Below the pieces are notes generated by a model that made no database searches, had not been told where the DNA came from, and saw nothing but the letters and a program-made list of their open reading frames with translations. 64,000 nucleotides of DNA from Beta vulgaris subsp. vulgaris (Eukaryota; Streptophyta; Magnoliopsida; Caryophyllales; Amaranthaceae), in contig NC_079202.1 of the NCBI RefSeq assembly GCF_026745355.1, positions 51,858,209 through 51,922,208 of the forward strand, in the 5' to 3' direction. Shown piece by piece: positions 46,714 through 58,432 of this stretch. The position numbers and the translations under genes are program-made. Position 1 is the first letter of the stretch. Every line of letters begins with the position of its first letter.

Positions 46714-47049
46714 AACAAATAATTAAAACAGAATAAATGCACTTAAATACAACGAATTACTAAGAGAATAATGAACTTGATGATCTTTTTAGTCTTTGAG
46801 ACCTACATTGGCAAGATTGTAGAGCAATGACCAATGCCTCGATGGAGTTTTTTTCACAAGGAATGGTAAACCTACGCCACTATTTTTTTTTTTTGGTAAA
46901 AACGTGAATGATATATAAATAACTTAGAAAGTTTTATAGGCTACCTGAGCTATGGTCATCATAATCCATGATCAACAGAATACGATCTTTAGCTTCTTCT
47001 ACTACTAATTTACTACAAATCGGGAGAGGGAATAAAAAAAGTGAAAGTA

Positions 47050-48061
47050 TTGGGTCAGACCGTCTGACCAATGCTTACTGTCAGACGGGCTGAGTCCAAA
47101 ACAAATTCTCATCACTTTGCGTAGAAACATTCAGAATGCTTATAACTTTATTCTCTCTCTTCCTAATTTCTTCAATCTCCTCCTCCAATCTCATCATTGT
47201 TGTTTCTCTTCTTTCGACAAGGTTCACCAGCATTCTGTTTTAAGACTTTCATCTTTGTTCTTCTTTGATTCATTCATCCCAAAATATTCTACTGCAATTT
47301 TAGCAAGCTTTTTGGCAGTAAATGGTAGAAAACCTCTCGTTATATGATTCAAGATGGCCTGGCGAGATATAAATTTGACTGATCTAGTGCCACAGACAAA
47401 CATTAATTCTAACATGCTTCCCTGTCCAAAGCCTTTGCGGTCGAATTATAAAACTTTAAAGATTGGAGTATTGGATGACAAATTCGTTCATTCATGAAGA
47501 GAAATGAAGAAGGAGAAAGTGAGAGGAAAGTAGAGATTAGTGTTTTTTTTTTTAATATTAGACCTAAGTTACTTTCAGTTAAACCTTGTTTTCTTTTCAG
47601 TTTGACTTTGTTTTCTTTCAGTTGGACTTTGTTTTCTTTCAGTTGGACTTTGTGTTCTTTCAGTTGGACTTTCTTTTCTTTCAGTTAAACTTTCTTTTCT
47701 TTCAGTTAGACTTTCTTTTCTTTCAGTTGGACCAACTGAAAGAAATAATGGGCCAACTGAAAGAAATAATGGGCCAACTGAAAGAAATAATGGACTAACT
47801 GAAACAAAATGAAGACTACCTGAAGAAAAATGTAGACTACCTGAAAAAGAATAGAGATCAACTGAAACCCAAGTAAGTCTAACTGAAGCACAAAAACCCA
47901 CTGAAAAACAAAGAAGACTAACTGAAAACAAAATGAAGACTACCTGAAAAAAAATTGGAACCACCTGAAAAAAAATGAAGACTACCTGAAAAAAAATTGG
48001 AATCACCTGAAAGTCGTCCGACTAAGATTATGGTCGGACGAGTCCGACACAATACGTTCTC
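47050..48061. mobile_element. Transposable element with an inverted array of 21-bp CTGAAA units
   Basis: The right end (48051-48061) read on the minus strand is GAGAACGTATT then GTGTCGGACTCGTCCGACC, the same as the element end at 657. From 47565 to 48010 the sequence is ~21-bp units. Left of 47731 they read TTTCAGTTGGACTTTGTTTTC on the plus strand; right of it they read CAACTGAAAGAAATAATGG, so the array inverts around CTTTCAGTTGG-A-CCAACTGAAAG. A second end-like motif GGTCAGACCGTCTGACC lies at ~47064-47080. Frames across the array are artefacts. The class is uncertain, possibly MULE. Confidence 0.6.
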
Positions 48062-48075
48062 ATAAAAAAAACTTG

Positions 48076-48077
<2 letters not shown>

Positions 48078-48139
<62 letters not shown>
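48078..48139. repeat. (TA)31 microsatellite
   Basis: 62 bases of uninterrupted AT/TA directly downstream (minus strand) of the LINE RNase H coding end. Confidence 0.97.
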
Positions 48140-48140
<1 letters not shown>

Positions 48141-48142
<2 letters not shown>

Positions 48143-50049
48143 GGGTTACAGCCCTCCCTTTTGCATATTTTGCTAGAGTATCAACAACTCAGTTAGTTTC
48201 TCTCCCTTCATGCCATAGCTTAAGCCCTACGGTTTCTTGGAGCAACTCCCTACAAACATGAACAACATTACAAAGATTACATTTAATGCTCCTATTACTA
48301 CCAATCTCCTCAGTAGCATTTTTACAATATGATGAAAATAATGGCCATGGTGGCATGGTCCAGTGTTGCTGTTTCGCCCAGTTAAGGCCCATGTGAATTG
48401 CACGGGTTTCGGCTTCCTAGGCATCTGAGCAGTAAGTGTTCATTGCAATTCCTCCAATCCAATGACCATAGGAGTCCCTGCAAATAGCCGCTAAACAAGA
48501 TTGTTTTGACTTAACTAAGAAAGAGTTATCCACATTTATTTTGACAACATTTAGAGGTGGGGGAATCCAAGTTAATGGAGCATTAGTCACATGATGAATG
48601 GCAGTAGAATGGGGAGATGAGACGGGATAAGAGGATTGAGTTGTAGTGGATGGGGTGATAGAGGGATAGGAAGAGAGAGAGGGAGAGGGAGAGGGGTTGG
48701 GAGCTTTACCCACTTTAGGTTGGTTCTTTGAGTAGAATCATTCAGTGGCGGCCCAACGGGAGTTTTTAATAGAAGAGGAAGACGATATGTTCTTTTTGTT
48801 AATGACCCATGCATTGCGTCTCAACCAAATTCCCCAAATTGTAAAAATGAAATCTACATTAGAAGGGATTTAGGTGAAATTCGATGAATTATGGGTATTA
48901 TGGTATGAGGAAGAGTTGATTTTTAGCCAATCATTGACATGAATACTATTAGCTACTGTAAAGTTCACATTGTCCCATATTTCAACGGCTCGATGACAAA
49001 CCCTAAGAATGTGGTCCATATTTTCTTCTTCGTCCGGGCAGAAAGCACAGTTACTTGGGTGAGTGTTGATACGATAGATAATGTTCTCATTCGTTGGCAT
49101 TCTGTTCCATCTAGTTTGCCATACAAACATATGGTGTTTTGCGAGGCCTAGAGCTTTCCAAATCCACTCCCATGACTCCTCATCCGTAGGTGCTGGGTTA
49201 AGGTATGCCATTGCTTTCTTTGCACTAAACTTTCCTAGGTGAGTCCAGGTTGAATACGTGTAGTCGGCGTTATGAGAGAAGTTGGTCGATCTCACTTTGT
49301 CCATCAAATCCTAGGTTAGAGGTATGGTCAAAATGCTAGCAATGATGATTCTTTAGAATATTAACTTTTAAGTCCAACTCATTTTTTTTTGCGGTCCATG
49401 AATTAACGATCTTAAGCTTTCACCATTGACCCACTTGTCATGCCAGAGCTTAATGCTTGTACCATCCCCTACTACCCACGCTAGACTTTTTTCATAACAA
49501 TCCCACCCAGACCCAATGTTCTTCCAAATATGGGAACCTTTTTTTATAGCTAAGGGGTTCAAGGTTTTTGTCAAAGTATTTCTCTTTGATAATCTTGGAG
49601 GCCCACATAGTGTTATTATCTAACTTCCAACAGAGGCGGGCAAGGCTAGTGTTGTTAATGTTGCTATACGTAGATAGGCCAACCCCCCCCCCCCCCAATC
49701 TTAGGAGAGCAGATTTTATTCCAAGCGACCCAAGATATTTTTTTTCTTGTTTTCTTTGCTATTCCAAAACAAACTACTACATAAAGACTCTATTTTTTTA
49801 AAATGGTCATAGGAAAATCTATCATATGCATGTAATATCTAGGAATAGCCTGAAGGGTAGCATTGATTAGAATGGTCCTCCCCGCCTTGTTTAAGCTTTT
49901 GGCTTTCCAAGAAGTTAGTTTAGAAGCTACTTTATCAACTATGAAATTAAGTTTGTTCTTAGAGGGTTTCCTATGGCATAGAGGAAAGCCAAGGTACGAA
50001 CCCAGATCATTTGTGCTACAGATATTCATGTCTTGCTCAAAGTAGGTTT
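48141..50049 (-). mobile_element. 5'-truncated LINE (RT C-terminus, zf-RVT, RNase H), decayed
   Basis: On the minus strand, in order: the end of the reverse transcriptase region (50029-49790, DLGSYLGFPLCHRKP, LTSWKAKSLNKAGRTILI); a linker with LARLCWKLDNNTMWA and SHIWKNIGSGWDCYEKSLAW; the reverse-transcriptase zinc-binding domain (49307-48990, SWEWIWKALGLAKHHMFVWQ, CAFCPDEEENMDHILRVC); and an RNase H-like domain (48600-48150, VVKINVDNSFL, AICRDSYGHWIGG, near the end VDTLAKYAKGRA). Stops and frameshifts break it at several places. The 5' boundary near 50049 is abrupt, as for target-primed insertion. The 3' end runs into the TA tract rather than a plain poly(A). Confidence 0.85.
49683..49697. 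repeat. Poly-C run
   Basis: About 15 consecutive C within the LINE, read as a Gly run in its frame. A similar C run is at about 35660-35678 in intron 2 of the ANKZF1-like gene. Confidence 0.8.
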
Positions 50050-50550
50050 TTTATGTAAGTTTTTTTTTTTGAGATATTTACTTATAGGTTTTTAATATGG
50101 GCTTAAGTGTGATTATTGTTTAAAACGACTGCTATTGTAATAAAATAGTGACATTTAATTGGGTCATAAAGTAAGGTGGAGGTAACTGGTGAGTAAATTT
50201 ATTATTTTGTAAAAAAAATCTACTAATTTTGGAAAATCAGATACTATAAAGGGTACAAATATGTGATAATGTGGTTGTATAGTAAAGACATTAACATTAA
50301 CATTGATGAAAATAGCAATTAGAAAAGTAATATAACTGGTTAATGGATTCTTTTAATTTAATTAATATTTGAATTTATTATAGAGATATGTCACTTATTA
50401 TCATAAAAACACTGACAAGTCAATAACTTAATTCAAATTAGTTCCTCGTCTCATTCATAGACCATTGTGTTTGCTCTAATTGTCCAACAGAACGGTAAAA
50501 AGTTAGAGAGGATTATTCAAGGGAAAGAGAATAATTGCTAATGAAATTAA

Positions 50551-50715
50551 AGGCATGTTCTTTTCGACATAAAACAAATGAATCGAAATGAATTGAATTG
50601 AAATGAATAGTGATATATGAGAGTAAAAACATTATCCAGAGTTGAACATAACTGCACAAAACTAAACTGAACTGGATTTGAATTTAACTGAAAATAAGTA
50701 AGGGAGAACAGGCCC
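50551..50715. mobile_element. MITE of the CTGTTCT/TGAAT pentamer family
   Basis: 165 bp flanked by TAA (50548-50550 and 50716-50718). Ends AGGCATGTTCTTTTCGACAT and (reverse complement) GGGCCTGTTCTCCCTTAC. The body is GAATTGAAATGAA-type pentamers. Sequence on both sides (50050-50550, 50719-51525) is AT-rich with no gene seen. Confidence 0.8.
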
Positions 50716-51540
50716 TAAAAGATGAAACCATTATTCCAACCTACTTACTTAATAATGAAATCCTCTAAAAAAAACAAAAGAAAAATTAGCGATGATTTTT
50801 TTTATTGTCATGGGAGAGAATTCATCGATGAAGGATAGATATAGAAGAATATAATTGTAGAAGACTACTTGGAAAAGAGTATCAATAAGCATTTCAGCCA
50901 TTAACCTTTGATACAACCATGTAGGCAAAGTAAAATATATTCCATCTTGTTGATGACTCTGCCCCTATCATTGAGCTAAAAAGCATTTGGATTGGGAAAC
51001 GTTTAAATTCGAGTTTCTTTTATCATTTTATGTATGAAAAAAAATCCTATCTAAATATTCATAAATGTTCATCAATCATGATTTTAATATTTTATTCCAT
51101 CAAAGTATATCATAAATCATGATAGTGCTCCCACCGACTCACCCTGATAAGAATCTTCTTCAATAGAAAGAAAAAAATCATTTGTGGATTCCTAATTTTT
51201 ACCATAAGAGGAAAATTCTTCAATAATGATATTATCATAGCTAATTTAATGAAATACACATACTTCTAAACAAAAGCTACCTAATAATCTTATTTTATTT
51301 ATGCAAATAACTAGTTCAAATGTGTCTAATTTGAGAGTCTTGTAGGACTCTAGAATTGCCTACTTGGTGATTTTGAAAAAATAATAGAAATTATGCAATA
51401 AATTGAGGAGAAGAGAAATGACTAGAGACCACACCATAATTTTTAGAAGTTAATTAATTTGTTGTACCACATATGAGAACTTTGATACAAACAACCAGAC
51501 TCCAAGCTGCTCAATATCAACTTTCGATATTACACTGTTA

Positions 51541-51668
51541 ATCAATGATGTCTTGGCCTAGTGGTTAAAATTGAGGTGCTGTGAACAATGGATCACCGGT
51601 TGAAGTCCCTTATATAGTTATTTATACTTTGTACTGTTTTTGTGGCTCATATGGATAAAAAAAAGAAA
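51541..51668 (+). mobile_element. tRNA-derived SINE
   Basis: Box A-like TGGCCTAGTGGTTAAAATTG and box B-like GGTTGAAGTCCC, a body shared with the copy in cyclophilin intron 4 (GTACTGTTTTTGTGGCTCAT, ATGGAT), and an A-rich tail. The target duplication is GATATTACACTGTTA (51526-51540) versus GATATTACATTATTA (51669-51683), two mismatches. It is therefore older than the intronic copy. Confidence 0.88.
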
Positions 51669-51683
51669 GATATTACATTATTA

Positions 51684-52149
51684 TGGAGCATACACACTCG
51701 GATGGCCAATTAATGTATTTGCCTTCTAGCCAAGCAAAGAGTAGTGAGTAACATAATATTGTAAAAGAAAACTCCTTTATTTATCTTTCTAAGTGGGACA
51801 AGGGGGAAAATCCCATACAATTTATCACCTACCCCAAATATTGAGGTTCACCAATAATGTTTAGTGCACGGGAGGGCTACTTAAAAAGATAGTTTGTAAC
51901 AAAAAAGAGAAATTTTATTATAGGTTAATATTTGGATTTAGAGTACCTCATAGTTATTATAGGTGTTGATAACGTATTTATTACCCATTGAAAAGCCACA
52001 AGTCTGGTTACTGTTCTTAGTAATAGTGATTTGACGATTTTACCCTCACTAACTTTTCCATTCACTGCTATGTCCTTACTCTACTCTTCACCTTCCTTCT
52101 CTTTCCTCTCAGTTTTTCCTCTGCACCCTCCATCTTCATTCTTCATCCT
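51684..52149. other. Intergenic, no gene seen
   Basis: AT-rich. From ~52020 it turns pyrimidine-rich (CCTTCCTTCTCTTTCCTCTC), as a leader might, but no coding exon follows on the plus strand. Confidence 0.5.
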
Positions 52150-54010
52150 CCTCCACAACTTCATTCTATCCATGAGTTGATGTTGATTCAAACAAAGTCT
52201 CCCTCCCTCTTTTAGGGTTTTCAGCATCAATTTCATTACTATCGCTTGCTTTTTCTATCTCCTTTGTAATTGTGTTCAAATATTTCACTTTTAAGGTCCC
52301 ATTAGCAGCATTGCTTTGTAGGGTTTTGCCATTGATTTCTACCAAATCGATCGTCCACATTTCTCTAGTTCAAATCTCTTCTACATGACCTTTCTCTGGT
52401 TTCTCTCTCACTTCACTCGTCGCTCCCACTCTCGCGCCAAACCCCGTCCCTCGATTCTCTAATCTCCAACAGAATTAGCGTCGGAAATTCCTTTTTGATG
52501 AAGGTTAAGCTAAATTGTGTAAGCCCCTTTTTGTTCACTTACCTATATTTTAAGCCTTCAAATTAAACATTCCTTTTTGTTAGGTTAACTGTAGTGGTTA
52601 GAAGTAGGTCCTTTTTTGTAGTCATGTGATGGCAGTCACCAGTTACAATTATTTTGTTGATTCTAATTGTAAGAATGAACTTAATGGTTATACTTATGTC
52701 TATGTTTGCCAATTATTAATGGGACTCAATGGTTGGGAAAAAAATATGTTGTTATTATCCTATTGAATGCATGCTTAATGTTTTCAAAGTCTCATCATTT
52801 TACAGCCTTAGGTTCATCAGGTTTAGGGTTTTTTACAAAGAAGTTTATGATGTGTGTTACCTCGATCTCAATGTTGAAAACAAAGACTAATGTCAATGAT
52901 GTAGCACCAACATAATCACAAATAATAATCAAACAGCAACAACCATCCATCTAACAACAACAAAAAAAAATCAAACAGCAACACAAATGAATCCCAGGTT
53001 CAACACAATCCATCCTCCAATCCAATCCCACAGCCGCAACAAAAAATCATAATCCCAGACCAACAAAATGCATAATCCCAGAGCAACATATACATAATCC
53101 CACATGCAAATCCAACAAAATGCGACCCATCATACACACCCACATAAACGTAATTCACACATCAACATATAACATGAATACCCCACATGCAAATAATGGA
53201 AACAACAATTCACAAGGAAAACGAAAAAAACAACAAAAAATATGCGAAAGTTAGAGATCAACCTAAAACTTAATTATTTGGGTTCCTCTGCCAAATTAAA
53301 GTAAATCATATAGTCCCTAATTTGTTGGGGGGGATCCATTGTCAGATGGTAGAATAAAAACATGATCATGACCTCCATAAGCATCAGAATCAAAATCCAT
53401 AAAATCAGAATTAGGCATAGATCCCAAATTTTGAATGGAGGAATTGTCACTTAAGGGAGAAAATTTCACTTCTTCCTTCTCCTTAACTGGTGAAGAAGGT
53501 TCGGCAATTTTCACCCGAACCCTTCTTGTTTTACACAAGTACGAACACTTAGAAAACCGATTAGGCATCGTTTTGGGGACTCAAGTTTCAGTTTCTTGCC
53601 TTTTCTCCCAGATCTACGCTCCCTAAACTCAAACTCCGACTAACCCACCGCAAGCAAACCACATACCACAATCCACTCAAACTTCTTGGCCTCATTGATG
53701 CTGTCAATGGCTACCCCTAAAGCCGCAACCGTTTCGGGACTCAACCGTTGTGCAACCTCGTCACTTTCGTATATGCGAGTGAAGTGCGTGAAATGCGATG
53801 CTTAAAAAAGTTGAACACACATATTCAGGAGATTTTTCCTATTTAGATCTTTTTCCACTGTAAGAACTGCTCTAACGGGATCAAGGTTAACCATTTTGGC
53901 GGGAGAATCATGAGAAACAAGGATAGTGTGAGATGGAGTGGAGAAGGAGAGATAGAATTCGTCGCTTGAGGGAGAAAAGAAGAGGAGAATTGATTTAGGG
54001 TTTGACATTT
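52150..54010 (-). pseudogene. Unidentified decayed gene-like region
   Basis: Several minus-strand frames have plausible coding composition but do not join. 54008-53802 starts MSNPKSILLFFSPSSDEF. About 53790-53650 reads RLSPETVAALGVAIDSINEA before a stop. About 53620-53320 has a basic RRSGRKGKKLKLESPK and an acidic serine-rich C-terminus (EPSSPVKEKEEVKFSPLSD). 52360-52166 reads TIDLVEINGKTLQSNAANG. The stretch 52915-53250 is A-rich (T-rich on the minus strand) and could be an intron. I recognise no family. It may be a captured host-gene fragment inside a transposon or a lineage-specific gene. Confidence 0.3.
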
Positions 54011-54519
54011 TTGGGAAATTGGGGATAATTTAAAGGAGAAAAAAATTTAGGGTTCTGATCTGGGAAGTTGGGAGAAGTTATTGCAGATCATAAATGGGGA
54101 TGGGGGTAGTTGAAGATTTTTTATTTATGATTTTGGGAGGGGGGGGATAGGTTAGATATTTAATTTTGGTGGAAATCATTAAGGGGTTGGTTTATTTAGG
54201 TTAATAATATAATGTGAGAGAGTGGTAATGATATTTTAGAGTTCTTTTAGTAATGACATTATTGTAAATATGTTGATTTTTTTTACTAAAATTAGTAACT
54301 TTTAAAATGTTGTATTTTTTGTGTTACGGCCCAAAATGACAAATATTGCTTTTTCTTTTTATTATGGAGGAAGTATATTATTAATATGTAATTGAAGATA
54401 TTTGATATTAAATATACGAAAATAAGGACTGATTTGAAATTTTAATCTGATATAATTTTGATAAGATAAAGTAATAGTACTACTTTTGTAGAATAGGGTG
54501 AATCAAACATAAGATTTGA

Positions 54520-55396
54520 GGGTGTGTTATCTTCACCTGAATAACCCTGAACTTATTGGACCTGAACATAACTTATTAGACCTGATTCAATTTATTGGAC
54601 CTGATTGAACCTCTATTGGACCTAACTTAAACTTATTGACCTGATTGGAATTTGGAACTTATTAGACCTTATTGGACCTGATTGAAACTATTAGATCGTA
54701 TTAAACCCGTTTGAAACTTATTAGACCCGATTAAAACTTATTAGACTCGATTAAAACTTATTAGACTTGATTGAAACTTATTAGACCTTATTGGACTTGA
54801 TTGGAACATATTTGACCTTATTAGACAAACAAAATTGATGAGTTGTAACATAATATTACCCTTCATGTAAATACTACCCCTAAAAATTTATTATGAAATA
54901 ATAATTATTAAAATTTGTCCTTTAAAAAAATAATTATTATTAATTAGCTCTTATGATTGGAACTTGTTGGACTTTATTAGACCTGATTGGAACTTAGGGT
55001 CTGTTCTCTTCGGCATAAAACAGCTGAACTGAACTGAACTGATATGAACAGAATTAAACTGAACTGAACTGAATTGAACTGAAATGAATAGTGATATGTG
55101 AGAGTAAAAGTATTGTCAAGAGCTGAACTGAACTGAACTGAAGTGGTATGAACTGAACTGATCTGAACTGAATTGAACTGAACTTAACTGAAAATAAGCT
55201 AGGAAGAACAGACCCTTATTGCACCTGATTGAAACTTATTGGGCCTTATTAGACCTGATTGGAATTTATTGCGCTGATTGAACTTGATTGAAATTTATCT
55301 GAACTAAACTTATGTGAATTGAACTGAACTTATCTAAACTAAACTGAACTTATTTGACTTGAAACTTGAATTTATTAAGATGAAAAGAACGCACCC
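54520..55396. mobile_element. MITE of GACCTGATTGGAAC repeats, with another MITE nested inside
   Basis: Ends GGGTGTGTTATCTTCACCTG and (reverse complement) GGGTGCGTTCTTTTCATCTT, the same family as 23625-23976 in opposite polarity. The body is ACTTATTAGACCTGATTGGA-type units. Without the 219-bp nested element and its TTA duplication it would be ~655 bp. Confidence 0.8.
54997..55215. mobile_element. Nested TGAAC-pentamer MITE
   Basis: 219 bp, ends GGGTCTGTTCTCTTCGGC and (reverse complement) GGGTCTGTTCTTCCTAGC, exact TTA duplications at 54994-54996 and 55216-55218. The body is CTGAACTGAACTGAA arrays. It lies wholly within the preceding element, so it is the younger of the two. Confidence 0.88.
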
Positions 55397-57604
55397 TAAG
55401 TGTAGCTTCTTATTTTTAGTAGAAGTTCAAGTGTGATGCTCAGCTAGTAATATAAAGTGGAAGGTAAAACGTTAGGCTTAGGTCATGAAGGTTCATTATT
55501 GATGGATACAGGGCCTTCGGCCCACAAGGGAGAACCTGATGTCGATATTGGGCCAATCCACAAATCAATTCTTTGAGACTAGCACATATAGGCCAATATA
55601 CATGACCATAAAGCAAAAACTCAAACAAGCGGCTCATAGGTTGTAACTTGTAAAACTCGTATATCTCTATTATATCTCTATTATATAAGTCAAGGGAGGA
55701 GCAATGATGTTCTCCTTTGAATTTACATATTCACCCCTCCACAACATAAAATCATTATACACATAAACTTACCAAAAAAAAATTTAACCAAATCTATATT
55801 AATTCCAATCAACTCATATAATTGTCAATCATATAAACTTGCAAATAAAAAGATTCAATCAAATTAAATTTAGATACAATTAAATTAAATTTAGATCCAA
55901 TCAACTAAAAAATTCATTATAAAAAACTTACTATTAATTAATACCACAGACAATTAAAAAAATATAGCATTCTCATTACAAAGACAACTCATATACAAAA
56001 TTAATCACAAACACAACTTTCAAAAAAACCAGTTCTTTCATTACTTGGATATGCAATTTTATCACTTATAGTTACTTTTAAAATATTTTTAAGATAATAT
56101 TTGTAAATATTTAAATACTTATTACTCAGCAAATGAAGGTGTATGTAGATACGTACTTTCATAACTTTTATTTTTCATTTCTTTTAATATCGAGTAGTAG
56201 TTATGCCTAAAATGTCACCCCACGTGCAGAAAAAGCTAGTAATGATATAATCACACGGGTGACAATTCAATTTGAATTCGAGGTTGAGATGGTCGAGTAG
56301 TAGTATCGCTTCTCACCTCATATTTATGAGGTATAGGGATCAAATTTCATGGGTCTCATATGAGAATTTTCCCTTATCCCCCTCGAGTGAGTCTCCTTCA
56401 TCTTATCTTTTTTTTTTTAAAAAAAAAACCCACCCGGATCCGACCCTAGCCCGTTCTAATCCGAAGGAAAAAATCCGAGTTCACTCCGACATGAGAATAA
56501 TCCGAATCCGACTCTTCTAGGTCGGAGGAAGGAGGGCCAGAGTCAAATCCTGTTAAAAAAATTGATACCCAAATCCGATTACGACTTCAAGGCAATTAAT
56601 CCCTTTATTAGTTATATTAATGTATCGTATATGTATAAGTTGACTCTGACTTTAAGGCAATTGTGTTATGTAAGATTTTTCCATTGAAGAAATGTAATGT
56701 TTAGATTATTTGTACTATATATGATTTTCATATGATCATTAAAAAATATTTGTATTATAGAAGATTTTTCTATTAAAAAATGGGGTGAAAAAAAGAAGCT
56801 GTATCGGAGTGGAATGTTAGGATTTTAAGTTGGATCGAAATCAGATGTTAGGATTTTAAATCAAGTCGGATTCAGACGTTAGGATTTTAAATCAAGTCGG
56901 ATTCCTACATTATGATTTTATATTGGAACATACTCGGATTTTCGGAGCCGGGTGTCAGAGTCGGACTCATATTGAAAATTCGACTTCTTGTAAGGTCGTA
57001 GTCGGATTATGCATGATACACTCCAAGTCTGACTAGTTGTCATCTCTACTTAGTAGATAATATGCGAGCAACATCTTAATTTCCCCAATTTATGTTAAAA
57101 AAAATATAATTGGACAATTATAAATGTGACTCTAATTTTGATGCAACTATATAGATAATTGGCATTGATTATATTACAATTTTAGTGTTAATTGGAATAA
57201 ACCATAGTCTTATTAACTTTACAATAAAACATTTAATTGGATTTTCAATGCAATTATTTATTGATAGGCTTAAAAGGAGAGTTATAGGAATAAACCACAG
57301 TCTTATTAACTTTACATTTATTGTGTAGTATACATTTTCAGGTATTTTGATTAGTGGTGCTTATCTATCGATCGAGTTATCGACCTAAGTTCAAACTCTA
57401 ACTTGTAACGTTTAAAGTTCTTACATGCATAGAGATTATCGATTATGAGTTGATACATAACTTAATATTTTATCTCATATTAAGATTTATTTTATCTTTT
57501 ATAATACCTTTTATTTCGCAATTTAATCAACACAAATATAAAATTCACTTTTGTTGATACACAATTTCATCCAATACTCTTTTGGCAAAACTAGCGGTTG
57601 TACT
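55397..57604. other. Intergenic, with a TCGGATTC-rich repeat region
   Basis: No gene seen. 56276-56400 has a possible old SINE (GAGATGGTCGAGTAGTAGTA as box A, GGGATCAAATTTC as a poor box B). 56440-57030 is full of short words such as AGTCGGATTC, GTTAGGATTTTAA and AATCCGA in both orientations, suggesting a decayed repeat array. Confidence 0.45.
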
Positions 57605-57619
57605 AGTTGTGAGCTCTAG

Positions 57620-57815
57620 TTTTTTTTTTTTTTTATCCTACTACGAGGAGTTTCTCAACGCCTTCGACGAATGGATTAATCTCTTGCGAGAGTTTACATG
57701 GTACCTTAAAAGGAAACATTTTCCCAATTGAATTTTTTCTATACCCAAAGGTCAAATTCGAACCTTAATTAAGGAGTGAGGGACCCTTAACCACTCACGT
57801 CAAATCCAATTGGTT
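57620..57815 (-). mobile_element. tRNA-derived SINE, second family
   Basis: 196 bp between AGTTGTGAGCTCTAG (57605-57619) and AGTTGTTAGCTCTAG (57816-57830), one mismatch. On the minus strand: box A-like TGACGTGAGTGGTTAAG, box B GGTTCGAATTTG, and a poly(A) tail (T-run at 57620-57634). Its body differs from the SINEs at 22845 and 51541. It lies just upstream of SF3B1. Confidence 0.88.
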
Positions 57816-57849
57816 AGTTGTTAGCTCTAGTAAACAACGTGAAAACACC

Positions 57850-58432
57850 TTGTTCGGTTCTTACTTCTTAGCTCCTCCTCCTCCATACACCGCCACATTT
57901 TCCCAAAACCGCCATATATCATTTCAAGTGTATATCTTGCCCCTTTTTCTAGGGTATTTCAAAACCCTAACTTATCCCACTCCGACCCATTCGCCAATCC
58001 GGTGTCTTCATCTCCTTCGTCAATCGCCAGGTATTTCTTTCTAGATTTGTCAATCGTAAACATCTTCTCTTTCTCTCTCCTTTTCAATCTTCCGTAGATT
58101 TATTTGTATTCATTATTTTCTTTCATTTTTTGCAATCGAACTCTTTTTTGCTACTCGAACTGTGTGATTTGCTTTTAATTTATCAATTGGAACCCTAGCT
58201 TTGATGAATTCGAAAGTTTAGGGTTGATGTGTTATTTTTTTTGCTATTATCTGGGTGATTATTGTGTTTTTAAATATGGTTTCGAGTTTGATATCTATTG
58301 TTTGTGGGGAAATTAAACATTGTCTGAAATTACAGGTTTTGGATTCATCAAAGGGACTTATTTTGTCGTAGTGAGAATTCAGGTTATCGAGGCGTAAGAA
58401 ATAATTAGGGATTTTAGGTTTAGATTGGAAAA
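57850..58432 (+). promoter_or_regulatory. SF3B1 5' UTR with leader intron and telo-box
   Basis: A CT-rich leader with a telo-box (AAACCCTAA, 57962-57970), common in plant genes of the basal RNA and translation machinery. A leader intron is likely from 58031 (CCAG/GTATTTC) to 58335 (TTACAG/GTTTTGG). The remaining leader runs to the ATG at 58433. The transcription start is unknown. Confidence 0.55.

Noticed and set aside
47575..48006. Frames repeating FFQLD or ERKES
   Set aside because: 21-bp repeat units translate into 7-residue repeats on both strands; this is an array artefact, not a protein.
48073..48261. Frame with alternating Ile-Tyr
   Set aside because: Translation of the (TA)31 tract.
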